Notes: a model not told the origin generated them from the letters alone. A DNA stretch of 14,975 nucleotides from Thermoplasmata archaeon (GCA_021826795.1 JAKAYM010000031.1:1-14975); one strand, 5' to 3'. Counted from the stretch's first letter, positions 8,151 to 14,871 are shown. Program-made: numbers and translations.

Positions 8151-8489
8151 CTATTCATTTGTATTCTGGAGATCTTCTATAAAGGAAGCCAGATTAATGC
8201 ATATACTGTAAAACTCTTTGCCATTTTCAGTGAATGAATAATTGACCCTGACCGGCCTTGATGGAATTATAACCCTTTCCAGTATACCATACTTTTCCAG
8301 ATTTGATAAAGTAGCCGATAAACTTGTATTATTTATTCCCTTTACCTCCTTTTTTATCCTATTGAAACCTGCACCCTCATACTTTCCTATAGCGATAACA
8401 ACCGGTACTGTCCATTGCCTCATTATTTCAGAATATTTCCTGGTATAATCCTCTCCGGATGTAATTTCTTTTAATTCTAGGTAAGTCAA
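8151..8489 (-). CDS. HxlR-type winged helix-turn-helix transcriptional regulator
   Basis: A 112-residue DNA-binding protein of the HxlR family (MarR-like winged helix). The pattern is visible in order: helix RQWTVPVVIAIGKYEG (about 24-39, equivalent to 'kWt..IL..L..g'), FNRIKKEVKGINNTSLSATLSNLEKYGILER (about 42-72, split here as the HTH and recognition helix), then the wing IIPSRPVRVNYSFTENG (74-90), typical 'P.rveY.LTe.G'. It lacks the N-terminal Cys used by thiol-sensing members; its only Cys is at 97. The start is a TTG at 8489, chosen because AGGTGAA at 8502-8496 is 6 nt upstream. The gene is divergent from the HtrA-like protease gene and shares its promoter region, so it may control that gene and itself (inference). 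Confidence 0.82.
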   Translation of the reverse strand: MTYLELKEITSGEDYTRKYSEIMRQWTVPVVIAIGKYEGAGFNRIKKEVKGINNTSLSATLSNLEKYGILERVIIPSRPVRVNYSFTENGKEFYSICINLASFIEDLQNTNE

Positions 8490-8495
8490 TTTGAA

Positions 8496-8502
8496 TTCAC
8501 CT
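8496..8502 (-). promoter_or_regulatory. Shine-Dalgarno site deciding the TTG start
   Basis: AGGTGAA on the minus strand lies 6 nt before the TTG at 8489. A start site about 25 nt from the TATA element at 8527-8536 would give a leader of roughly 17 nt that includes this motif, unlike the neighbouring leaderless genes. Confidence 0.6.
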
Positions 8503-8531
8503 GATATATTTTACATAACTTTCTGATATAT
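8501..8531. promoter_or_regulatory. Direct repeat CTGATATAT x2, candidate regulator site
   Basis: CTGATATAT occurs at 8501-8509 and again at 8523-8531, a spacing of 22 bp, close to two turns of B-DNA. The right copy overlaps the TATA element. Both lie in the 66-bp divergent promoter between the HxlR-type gene and the HtrA-like gene, a natural place for autoregulation. Confidence 0.4.
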
Positions 8532-8536
8532 AAATA
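8527..8536. promoter_or_regulatory. TATA element possibly used in both directions
   Basis: TATATAAATA on plus, TATTTATATA on minus. It is centred about 24 nt before ATG 8556 (leaderless plus-strand gene) and about 42 nt before TTG 8489 (short leader on minus). Only one strong box is visible for two divergent genes, although AAAATATAT on the minus strand near 8505-8513 is a weaker alternative. Confidence 0.5.
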
Positions 8537-8555
8537 TGTTTTGCATTATAGAATC

Positions 8556-9515
8556 ATGGAAGGAATAGAGGCTTTGAATAGAAATATGGTAGATATAGCA
8601 GAGAAGGCAAGCAGGGCAGTTGTAAGCATTAATACCACCCTGGAGGTGCAATCCTACGGTTACGGAGTTGCCCCGGTGAAAGGATCAGGATCAGGCTTTA
8701 TTATCACCCCTGATGGTTATATACTTACAAATAATCATGTAATACAAGATTCCGAAGAGGTTGAGGTAATTCTCAGTGATGGAAGTAAATACACCGGAAC
8801 TGTTGCAGGAGGGGACCCACAAACCGATGTTGCTATAGTAAAACTCCCCGGTACTGAATTCCCGGTGCTTGAGCTGGGTGATTCAGAGGCGATAAAAACA
8901 GGATCTATGGTCCTTGCAATAGGGAATGCACTGGGACTTCCGGGCGGGCATACAGTATCCCTGGGCGTTATCAGTGCAAAGAACAGGCCTATGCCCTGGG
9001 CAGATTTCATATTTGAGGGGCTGCTGCAGACCGATGCCGCAATCAATCCAGGGAACAGTGGAGGTCCACTAATAGATATGTCCGGGAAAGCCATTGGAAT
9101 AAACACGGCAATAATTGCACAGGCAAACGGCATTGGCTTCTCCATACCGGTGAACACTGTAAAAAAGGAGCTCCATGATATGATATCTACCGGTAAGGTC
9201 AACAGAAAATACATTGGTATTTCAGGAATAGAGATGAATAGCAGCATAGCCAGAAGATACGGCACTGGAATTGACACAGGAGTAATGGTTGCAAGGATAG
9301 ATCCCGATTCACCTGCTTACAGATCAGGAATCAGACCTGGAGATGTCATAACAGAATTTGATGGAAAGACTGTTAATTCAATGCGTGACCTGATAAAATA
9401 CATATCGGAAATGTCCGGAAGCAGTGATGCACTATTCATGAGAGGCAGATCAAGGTATAAAACCTCCATAACAATGAAAAATAAAAATGGAAGGAAAATA
9501 ATTATAACTGACTGA
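8556..9515 (+). CDS. HtrA/DegP-like serine protease with PDZ domain, no signal peptide
   Basis: A 319-residue S1C (trypsin-fold) protease. The catalytic triad is visible: H61 in LTNNHVI, D91 in TDVAIVKL, and S168 in NPGNSGGPLIDMSGKAIGIN. One PDZ domain follows at about 225-310, with the carboxylate-binding region near YIGISGIEM and GIRPGDVITEFDGKTV. HtrA enzymes degrade or refold misfolded proteins. Most bacterial ones are exported, but this one has no signal peptide or membrane segment, so it should act in the cytosol unless exported otherwise. The start is ATG 8556; an in-frame TTG at 8541 would lie only about 5 nt beyond the TATA box. The gene is divergent from the HxlR-type regulator, the obvious candidate controller. 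It ends 2 nt from the convergent glyS. Confidence 0.92.
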   Translation: MEGIEALNRNMVDIAEKASRAVVSINTTLEVQSYGYGVAPVKGSGSGFIITPDGYILTNNHVIQDSEEVEVILSDGSKYTGTVAGGDPQTDVAIVKLPGTEFPVLELGDSEAIKTGSMVLAIGNALGLPGGHTVSLGVISAKNRPMPWADFIFEGLLQTDAAINPGNSGGPLIDMSGKAIGINTAIIAQANGIGFSIPVNTVKKELHDMISTGKVNRKYIGISGIEMNSSIARRYGTGIDTGVMVARIDPDSPAYRSGIRPGDVITEFDGKTVNSMRDLIKYISEMSGSSDALFMRGRSRYKTSITMKNKNGRKIIITD

Positions 9516-9517
9516 GT

Positions 9518-10951
9518 TTATAATCTAGATTTATTTTCAATTAAATTTTTTATAAAATTGCTATCTAGTATATCGTTAATTTTAATTCTTTCCTGTTCTG
9601 CTGTATCCCTGTTTCTCAGTGTTACCGTATCATCTTCCAGTGTCTGGTAATCTACCGTTATGCAGAAAGGAGTTCCTACTTCATCCTGCCTGGCATATCT
9701 TTTGCCGATGGTTCCAGTTTCATCATATAATATATAGCTGTCGACCTTCTTTAGTTTTGAATATAGTTCTTCTGCCTTTTCCTTGAGATTATCCTTCTTC
9801 ATTAATGGAAACACAGCTATATGGTAAGGTGCCATGTAGTACGGTAATCTTAGTAAATTCTTTCCGTCCTTCTTCTCCATACTCTGGGATATCAGTGTGA
9901 GAAGTATACGGTCAATACCGTAGGATGGCTCTATTACGTATGGAATAACATCTTTCTCACCTATTTTTATTCTCATCTGATTGCCCGAACTGTTTTCATG
10001 GTTTTTCAGATCGAAATCGGTTCTGTTTGCAATTCCAACAATTTCAAACCATTCATCATCGATTAATCCCTCAGCATCCCAGGAATCCGCTGCATAATGT
10101 GCCCTTTCATCCGGTTCATGCTGTCTGAATCTTAGCTTATCATTTGATATACCAATCTTTTCAAGGATGACCTGGGTTTTGAGCACAAAATATGCAAATG
10201 CCTGGCTACTTATAATTTTTTTCTCATAGGCTTCCTTTACCGAAATATACAGGTCTTCACCTGTATTGGGCCTGATTTTTATCTTTTTATAATCGTAAAG
10301 CTCCGAGAATTTAAGGTTCTCCGGATCAAGAAATACCTCTATTTCACACTGATTGAATTCCCTCAGCCTTATCAGGCTCTGTCTGGGAGATATTTCATTC
10401 CTGAATCCCTTTCCCTGCTGCCCGACCACCATGGGTATTTTTCCACGATTATAGTTATTCAACAGCCTGAAATTCACAAAAATACCCTGAGCTGTCTCAG
10501 GTCTGAGATAATAATCACCCGAAACCCTGTACATCAAATTGAAGTCGTAAACTTTTTTTATTATACTGCCGCAAACAGGGCATTTCAGGTTATATTTTTC
10601 AACAAGATCTTCAGCATCTTTCATGGATGTGGGAATAGATGAAATTTTATTGAATCCCAGTACGGTTTCAAGTTTGAATTTATTTTTGCATTGATCACAT
10701 TCAGCTGCAAGATCCGAAAATCTTGCAATATGACCCGATGCCTGGAATACAGGTTCTGGTGTAACATTCGGTGAATCAATGAATATGGCACCCTCATTCA
10801 AATATTCCTCTTTCCATATCTTTACTATATTATCTTTCAGGAGAACCCCCAGAGGCCCATAGTCATAGAATCCTGCAAACCCGCCATATATTGAAAAAGA
10901 TGGCCAGAAAAATCCCCTCCTTTTTGTCAGTTCAACTGCATCCTCATACAT
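9518..10951 (-). CDS. glyS: Glycyl-tRNA synthetase, alpha2 class II type
   Basis: A 477-residue glycine-tRNA ligase that charges tRNA-Gly in the cytosol. Signature parts are the N-terminal RRGFFWPSFSIYGGFAGFYD (11-30), the glycine-binding LRPETAQGIF (149-158), motif 2 around GFRNEISPR (182-190), motif 3 EPSYGIDRIL (341-350), and a C-terminal anticodon-binding domain (about 373-470, APYHIAVFPL and GKRYARQDEVGTPFCITVD). Two Cys pairs, C85-x2-C88 and C124-x2-C127, form a likely zinc site. At 477 residues it is shorter than the roughly 560-580 of several other euryarchaeal enzymes and nearer the bacterial alpha2 form; the inserted domains are reduced rather than the catalytic motifs. Its ATG follows the stop of the four-CBS gene after a single base, so the two are translated from one mRNA. 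Confidence 0.96.
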   Translation of the reverse strand: MYEDAVELTKRRGFFWPSFSIYGGFAGFYDYGPLGVLLKDNIVKIWKEEYLNEGAIFIDSPNVTPEPVFQASGHIARFSDLAAECDQCKNKFKLETVLGFNKISSIPTSMKDAEDLVEKYNLKCPVCGSIIKKVYDFNLMYRVSGDYYLRPETAQGIFVNFRLLNNYNRGKIPMVVGQQGKGFRNEISPRQSLIRLREFNQCEIEVFLDPENLKFSELYDYKKIKIRPNTGEDLYISVKEAYEKKIISSQAFAYFVLKTQVILEKIGISNDKLRFRQHEPDERAHYAADSWDAEGLIDDEWFEIVGIANRTDFDLKNHENSSGNQMRIKIGEKDVIPYVIEPSYGIDRILLTLISQSMEKKDGKNLLRLPYYMAPYHIAVFPLMKKDNLKEKAEELYSKLKKVDSYILYDETGTIGKRYARQDEVGTPFCITVDYQTLEDDTVTLRNRDTAEQERIKINDILDSNFIKNLIENKSRL

Positions 10952-10952
10952 C

Positions 10953-11798
10953 TTAATCCTTGAATATTTTCATTATTTCTATATCATATAGCATACCATA
11001 AAGGTCACCATGGCCGGTCAGAACCGGAAGCTGGTTATAGTTCTTCTGCGACATGAGTTTTACGGCGTCTTCCAGGTCAGATTCAAGGTATATAACCTGC
11101 GGCTCCTTTACTATAAGCTTTTTAACAGGTATATCCGGAACTTTTATGTTGGACTTGGCTATAAAATACGTGAAAACGTTTCTTATTCCTTCCCATGACC
11201 ACGGATCCTCATCGTCGGCTATTCCGGATTCTGTGGATTCTATAGTTTCATACATCTTCACACGGTCAAATATATCCCTGTCAGTGATCAGCCCGGTAAA
11301 CTTTACATTTTTATCAACAACCGGAAATGAATATATCTCTGAAAGATTCATCATTAAAAGTGCAACTGATAATGGTGTTTCCTCCCAGCACGGGACAGAG
11401 CTGTATTCCATAACATCCTTAACCTTGGTCTTTCCGTATTTTTCCTTTATCAGGTTCAAAAAGTTCTGGGGCGTAAGTATTCCAACTACTTCATTATCGT
11501 CATTGACAACAGCAAGATGCCTTTTTTTCTGTGTGTATAATTGCATTGCTGCGACATCAACAGGGTCATTTTCATTCACTGTAGGTGCTTTTCTCATGAC
11601 AAGCGCAGTCTGTGTTTCATCAGGTTTATAAAATATATCCCTTCTGGTTATTATACCCTGGTATTTATTCTGACTATTTTTTATGGGTATGCCTGTTACG
11701 TTGTTTTTAATCAATATTTTTATGATTTCTGAAATAGAACTGGGAACTGTATAGCATAGGGGATTCTTTGTCATTATATCTGAGACCTTATAATCCAT
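10953..11798 (-). CDS. Protein of four CBS domains, co-operonic with glyS
   Basis: A 281-residue soluble protein made almost entirely of CBS domains: CBS1 about 4-56 (ending GIITRRDIF), CBS2 66-117, CBS3 125-178 (ending GLITDRDIF), a linker of about 45 residues with acidic DDEDPWSWEG, and CBS4 224-279. The T-x-R-D motifs in CBS1 and CBS3 are the usual ribose/phosphate contacts of AMP or ATP, so at least two nucleotide sites per chain are expected. There is no attached enzyme domain, so it probably acts as a sensor on a partner protein. Its stop codon is one base from the GlyRS start codon, which suggests a link to glycine charging or energy status, but that is inference. The ATG at 11798 is about 22 nt from a TATA box. 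Confidence 0.88.
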   Translation of the reverse strand: MDYKVSDIMTKNPLCYTVPSSISEIIKILIKNNVTGIPIKNSQNKYQGIITRRDIFYKPDETQTALVMRKAPTVNENDPVDVAAMQLYTQKKRHLAVVNDDNEVVGILTPQNFLNLIKEKYGKTKVKDVMEYSSVPCWEETPLSVALLMMNLSEIYSFPVVDKNVKFTGLITDRDIFDRVKMYETIESTESGIADDEDPWSWEGIRNVFTYFIAKSNIKVPDIPVKKLIVKEPQVIYLESDLEDAVKLMSQKNYNQLPVLTGHGDLYGMLYDIEIMKIFKD

Positions 11799-11814
11799 GG
11801 AAGTTAATGTATAT

Positions 11815-11825
11815 CTAATAAATAA
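11815..11825 (-). promoter_or_regulatory. TATA box of the CBS-glyS operon
   Basis: On the minus strand TTATTTATTAG is centred about 22 nt before ATG 11798, predicting a leaderless or nearly leaderless operon mRNA. Confidence 0.5.
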
Positions 11826-11907
11826 TTCTTTAGGTACGCAGTTTATGAGCCAATTATTTTTATGCCTTTAATTCGATATAGAAATACAATCCTGTTAAGC
11901 AAAATGG

Positions 11908-11914
11908 TTTTATC
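11908..11914 (+). promoter_or_regulatory. TATA-like box of the mevalonate 3-kinase gene
   Basis: TTTTATC is centred about 23 nt before ATG 11934. It is a weaker match than the other boxes, but the spacing agrees with leaderless initiation. Confidence 0.4.
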
Positions 11915-11933
11915 GTATATATGATTTCAGAAT

Positions 11934-12902
11934 ATGGAAAAATATTACGTTGAAGTCAGGGCGTATCCCACAATAGGAATACTGCTTTTGGGAGGTATAT
12001 CTGATAATATTAAGAGACTTCCAAGGCATACCACTGCAGGCATAGCATATACCAGCCTGAATGATGATATATATGTAAAGACAGACCTTTATCTCTCAAA
12101 TCAAAGGTCAGGAATCATCAATGGTAAACAAATTTCAGAGGATTCAAACAGGTCTCCCTTTATTGTTATAGATAAATATAAAAATGATATACTGAAAAGA
12201 CACCCTGAATTCAAGGAAGTATCATTTATATCTGAAAATAAAAATATTCTTAGCGGAAGCTCAGATGCAGGTGCAGCAGCCATTGGAGAATGTATAGAAT
12301 CAATATTTGAGTACAATATAAATATTTTCAATTTCGAGAATGATCTGCAGAAAATATCGGAAAGTGTGGGAAGAAGCCTCTACGGTGGATTTACAATTAA
12401 TCATGCAAACGGCAAAGAATCATTAACAGATGAAATCCTCGGTCCGAATGATTTCCAGGACTATGTAATAGTCGGTTGCAAGTTTTCTGACAAAAGAAAG
12501 CCTTCCGATGTTATCCATGAAAATATAATAAATCATGAAAAATACCAGGAACGGGTTAAAAATTCAGAAATCAGGGCAAAGGAACTTGAGAAGTTTGCTG
12601 ACAGCCATAATATAAAGGGAATATTTGAAGCTGGTGAAAAGGATACACTGGAGTATCATTCCCTGCTCCGTGATGTGGGCGTTAATATAATTACAGATGC
12701 AATGCAGCAATTTATTAATAAAATTTCGGAATTAAAATCAGACTTCTGGAATGCCTATATTGTGACCGGCGGAACCAATGTTTTTGTTGCAGTAGAAAAG
12801 GAAAATATGGAAAAGGTAAAGGAAGCGGCAAAGGAATTTCCATGTGATCCTGTTTATCTTAAAGTAGCAGGAAAGCCTGATGTTATATCCAGAAATTTTT
12901 AA
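11934..12902 (+). CDS. Mevalonate 3-kinase (GHMP-related, decarboxylase-like)
   Basis: A 322-residue protein of the mevalonate diphosphate decarboxylase-like branch of the GHMP fold. It matches the Thermoplasma acidophilum mevalonate 3-kinase (Ta1305) as I remember it: AYPTIGILLLGG (10-21), HTTAGIAYT (32-40), the phosphate-binding ILSGSSDAGAAAIG (105-118), SESVGRSLYGGFTI (142-155), PSDVIHENI (190-198), NIKGIFEAGEKDTLEYHS (226-243) and WNAYIVTGGTNVFVAVE (272-288). The enzyme phosphorylates mevalonate at O-3, the first step of the acidophile mevalonate route (mevalonate 3-phosphate, then 3,5-bisphosphate, decarboxylated to isopentenyl phosphate), which feeds archaeal lipid synthesis. The paralogous bisphosphomevalonate decarboxylase is the main alternative; the detailed match favours the kinase. 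Its TAA overlaps the stop of the convergent signal peptidase gene. Confidence 0.85.
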   Translation: MEKYYVEVRAYPTIGILLLGGISDNIKRLPRHTTAGIAYTSLNDDIYVKTDLYLSNQRSGIINGKQISEDSNRSPFIVIDKYKNDILKRHPEFKEVSFISENKNILSGSSDAGAAAIGECIESIFEYNINIFNFENDLQKISESVGRSLYGGFTINHANGKESLTDEILGPNDFQDYVIVGCKFSDKRKPSDVIHENIINHEKYQERVKNSEIRAKELEKFADSHNIKGIFEAGEKDTLEYHSLLRDVGVNIITDAMQQFINKISELKSDFWNAYIVTGGTNVFVAVEKENMEKVKEAAKEFPCDPVYLKVAGKPDVISRNF

Positions 12903-12922
12903 TTTTTCTGTTTAATTTTTTT
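12896..12922 (+). terminator. T-rich terminator of the mevalonate 3-kinase gene
   Basis: The plus strand has T5 (12896-12900), T5 (12903-12907) and T7 (12916-12922) around and just after the stop codon, the pattern of archaeal intrinsic termination. It lies inside the 3' end of the convergent signal peptidase gene. Confidence 0.5.
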
Positions 12923-13723
12923 ATAGACTTTTCTGTAGGGGAAAAATATCACAGCGAGAAATCCTAAAATTGATGAAATCAGGTAATCGTATGAGTATTC
13001 TGGAACATGCGTTGAATATTCGCTGGGCCACTCACCCTCCAGTTTCATTACATTTAATTTAATTAAACCATACCATGGAATATAACCGTATGCTTTACCA
13101 ACAATTTCAGTGAGATTCACCGGCTTTATCCCCCATATGTTCTGGTCCGATGCATAATAGGCATTATATGTTTTGTTATAGTATCCTGAATCTTTTGAAA
13201 GACATGCAAGATTGTGATCGCCTACTGTGATGAATCCGGAATCGCCTTTATCTGTGGAAACATTTACTATAAGATTTCTATGAGCATATCCAATATTATC
13301 AAGTAATATTATATCTCCATAAATGTGAATATAAGACTGGTTGTTATAACCTCCGATTTCAGGTACTGACCCGTTCCAGTATAGATAAAACATTGCCCGG
13401 TGAATTGTGACAACACCAAGAGCTGTATTGTGATATAATATAACATTTCCATATTCCCCATAGGTTGAAAAATTATCCTGCTTCCCCTTAACATAGGTTG
13501 TTACCTCATCTATATTATTCACTTTTTTCACCAGTACAATAGTTCCTTCATCTATTAACCCATACTGCCATCTGTCAGAATGCTCCATACTGTAAGACTC
13601 CACAACGCTGGCAGGAGGAAAAACGCCTGAATATGCTGTTATTGAAATAAGTATTATGATAACTGCCATAACCAGTATAACTGTGACCCGAAAGTACTTT
13701 TTTCTATAATAGGGAACGGTCAT
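12899..13723 (-). CDS. Signal peptidase I, archaeal/ER type, enlarged
   Basis: A 274-residue membrane peptidase that removes Sec signal peptides. An N-terminal helix (13-32) is followed by an extracellular catalytic domain and a second helix (about 247-262) with a basic tail KKIKQKN. S26 family boxes are visible: the catalytic Ser in VVESYSMEHS (S45, followed by M46) with GLIDEGTIVLVKKV after it, the TIHRA box with H108 in place of the bacterial Lys, and FITVGDHN (164-171, D169) equivalent to 'GDNN', then IVGKAYGYIPWYGLIKL (207-223). This Ser-His-Asp arrangement is that of archaeal and ER enzymes. It is longer than the roughly 150-220 residues usual in archaea, mainly from loops around 80-105 and 172-205, and has six N-glycosylation sequons. 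The start ATG 13723 is 26 nt from a TATA box. Confidence 0.87.
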   Translation of the reverse strand: MTVPYYRKKYFRVTVILVMAVIIILISITAYSGVFPPASVVESYSMEHSDRWQYGLIDEGTIVLVKKVNNIDEVTTYVKGKQDNFSTYGEYGNVILYHNTALGVVTIHRAMFYLYWNGSVPEIGGYNNQSYIHIYGDIILLDNIGYAHRNLIVNVSTDKGDSGFITVGDHNLACLSKDSGYYNKTYNAYYASDQNIWGIKPVNLTEIVGKAYGYIPWYGLIKLNVMKLEGEWPSEYSTHVPEYSYDYLISSILGFLAVIFFPYRKVYKKIKQKN

Positions 13724-13743
13724 TGTAGGTTAATGAACTATAT

Positions 13744-13753
13744 CTATAAATAA
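13744..13753 (-). promoter_or_regulatory. TATA box of the signal peptidase gene
   Basis: On the minus strand TTATTTATAG is centred about 26 nt before ATG 13723, predicting a leaderless transcript. The 155-bp divergent region it shares with the next gene has no other clear structure beyond a small AGATT-T-AATCT palindrome at 13794-13804. Confidence 0.55.
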
Positions 13754-13850
13754 TATGTCCAATACTAATCGTGATTACTATATGATTTAGAACAGATTTA
13801 ATCTATTATCATAATTCACGCAAATATTCGCCGGTTCATATATCAAAATG

Positions 13851-13860
13851 TTTAATATAT
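13851..13860 (+). promoter_or_regulatory. TATA box of the unknown two-helix membrane protein
   Basis: TTTAATATAT is centred about 24 nt before the ATG at 13879, again a leaderless spacing. Confidence 0.55.
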
Positions 13861-13878
13861 TTCTTATCTTACCAATTT

Positions 13879-14487
13879 ATGATTAGAAGACGGTACTACT
13901 TTCTTTCCGTATTCATATTTTCTATCATACTTTCAATTATTATTTCATCTAAATCTCCTGATTTTGTAACTGCTTTCCTTTTTTATACTGGAATATTCTT
14001 TATTCTCACCATTTCACTCTCGGTCTTTCCATATGTATACTATAACCATATCTCTGAACTGAGTATATTGAATAGAATTCCGAAATATCTGCCAGGGAAT
14101 ATTATCAATATTGTCGATTCAAAGGCAAAGTTTACAGTATCTATTATGAATAATAATTTTAATGTAGTTTCGGAGCTTATCCAGGAAAAATACATAGAGG
14201 CAAAGGCTGTATTTCTTGGTCATGTTATAGAATTTTACCAATACTCTTCACCCTGGGTGATATCATATTTACCATTTCTGAAAATAGATTTAAATTCAAT
14301 AGTTGCTATTTCACAGGGCCGGCGTACATATGAAATTAACTTACCGAATCTTCCATCGCTGATTAAATGCAATTATTTTCATATTAAAACAGAAACGGAA
14401 AGCTATAAAATTATAGTTGAGCAGGAAACAGCTGAAAAATTCATATCTACAATTTTAGGTCAAAGAATGAATAACCAAAATCTTTAA
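13879..14487 (+). CDS. Unknown membrane protein with two N-terminal helices (202 aa)
   Basis: I do not recognise the family. Three Arg residues at 3-5 start a hydrophobic helix (about 7-23); a second helix lies at about 33-55, giving a hairpin with both the N-terminus and the large C-terminal part predicted on the cytosolic side. Residues about 60-195 form a soluble domain of alternating polar and hydrophobic residues (for example VSIMNNNFNVVSELIQEKY, IVAISQGRRTYEINL and ESYKIIVEQETAEKFISTILG). This layout recalls bacterial PH-like domain membrane proteins, but that is only a resemblance. No cysteines form a pattern and no catalytic motif is visible. It lies between the signal peptidase gene (divergent) and the Sec61-beta gene (26 nt downstream), which raises the possibility of a role in protein export. 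Confidence 0.7.
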   Translation: MIRRRYYFLSVFIFSIILSIIISSKSPDFVTAFLFYTGIFFILTISLSVFPYVYYNHISELSILNRIPKYLPGNIINIVDSKAKFTVSIMNNNFNVVSELIQEKYIEAKAVFLGHVIEFYQYSSPWVISYLPFLKIDLNSIVAISQGRRTYEINLPNLPSLIKCNYFHIKTETESYKIIVEQETAEKFISTILGQRMNNQNL

Positions 14488-14490
14488 ATT
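14483..14490 (+). promoter_or_regulatory. TATA box of the Sec61-beta gene
   Basis: TTTAAATT, overlapping the stop codon of the upstream gene, is centred about 27 nt before ATG 14514. Sec61-beta can therefore be transcribed on its own as a leaderless mRNA, besides any read-through from the preceding gene. Confidence 0.5.
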
Positions 14491-14513
14491 ACATAGTTAA
14501 ATTAATGTAAACA

Positions 14514-14681
14514 ATGGCAAAGGATAACCAGAATGAGAACTTCCAGTCAGGAGCTGGATTAATCCGATATTTCAATGAAGAGGAGATTAAAGGTCCCGCT
14601 CTGGATCCCAAGTTGATAATTTATATAGGTATAGCGATGGGAGTTATAGTTGAGCTTGCTAAGTTCTTCTGGCCAGTTTAA
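14514..14681 (+). CDS. Sec61-beta / archaeal SecG, translocon subunit
   Basis: A small gene of 55 residues. The protein is the beta subunit of the archaeal SecYE-beta protein-conducting channel in the cytoplasmic membrane. The family pattern is clear: a polar N-terminus, then SGAGLIRYFNEEE (12-24), the 'GP.l.P' motif GPALDPKLII (27-36), and a single C-terminal membrane helix (about 34-54, IIYIGIAMGVIVELAKFFW) with the N-terminus in the cytosol. Length is normal for archaea (about 50-60). The start ATG fits the TATA distance at 14483-14490. The neighbouring signal peptidase gene belongs to the same export pathway. Confidence 0.93.
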   Translation: MAKDNQNENFQSGAGLIRYFNEEEIKGPALDPKLIIYIGIAMGVIVELAKFFWPV

Positions 14682-14686
14682 TTATA

Positions 14687-14748
14687 TTTTTGAAAATTTA
14701 TTTTAATTTTAGTTTCAGCCTGCTAATTTTGTTAATTTGATATTTTTT
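14687..14748 (+). terminator. T-rich terminator region after Sec61-beta
   Basis: Several T-runs follow the stop codon: T5 at 14687-14691, T4 at 14701-14704, T4 at 14707-14710 and T6 at 14743-14748. This matches archaeal termination at oligo-T without a required hairpin. The remaining gap to 14896 holds a small palindrome CCGAA-C-TTCGG at 14835-14845 and no gene that I can see. Confidence 0.45.
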
Positions 14749-14871
14749 AGTTTACTAATTGAAAACTCTGTAGTTGGAATGAGGAAAATCATACACAGAT
14801 TCAGCCAACCTTTGTTAATATGAATTATTATTGGCCGAACTTCGGGACATTATAGTTATTTACTAACATTA

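Noticed and set aside
8541..8555. TTG start five codons upstream of the HtrA-like gene
   Set aside because: It lies only about 5 nt past the TATA box, upstream of the expected transcription start; ATG 8556 fits.
8735..9277. 180-codon minus-strand reading frame opposite the HtrA-like gene
   Set aside because: It is the complement of the conserved protease domain, rich in Pro, Ile and Ser, without a start signal.
11053..11631. 192-codon plus-strand reading frame opposite the four-CBS gene
   Set aside because: Ser/Thr/Phe-rich translation with no recognisable motif and no promoter; it is antisense to a clear gene.
13794..13804. AGATT-T-AATCT palindrome between the signal peptidase and unknown membrane protein genes
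   Set aside because: Short and made of AT-rich bases; expected by chance in this composition and not next to either TATA box.
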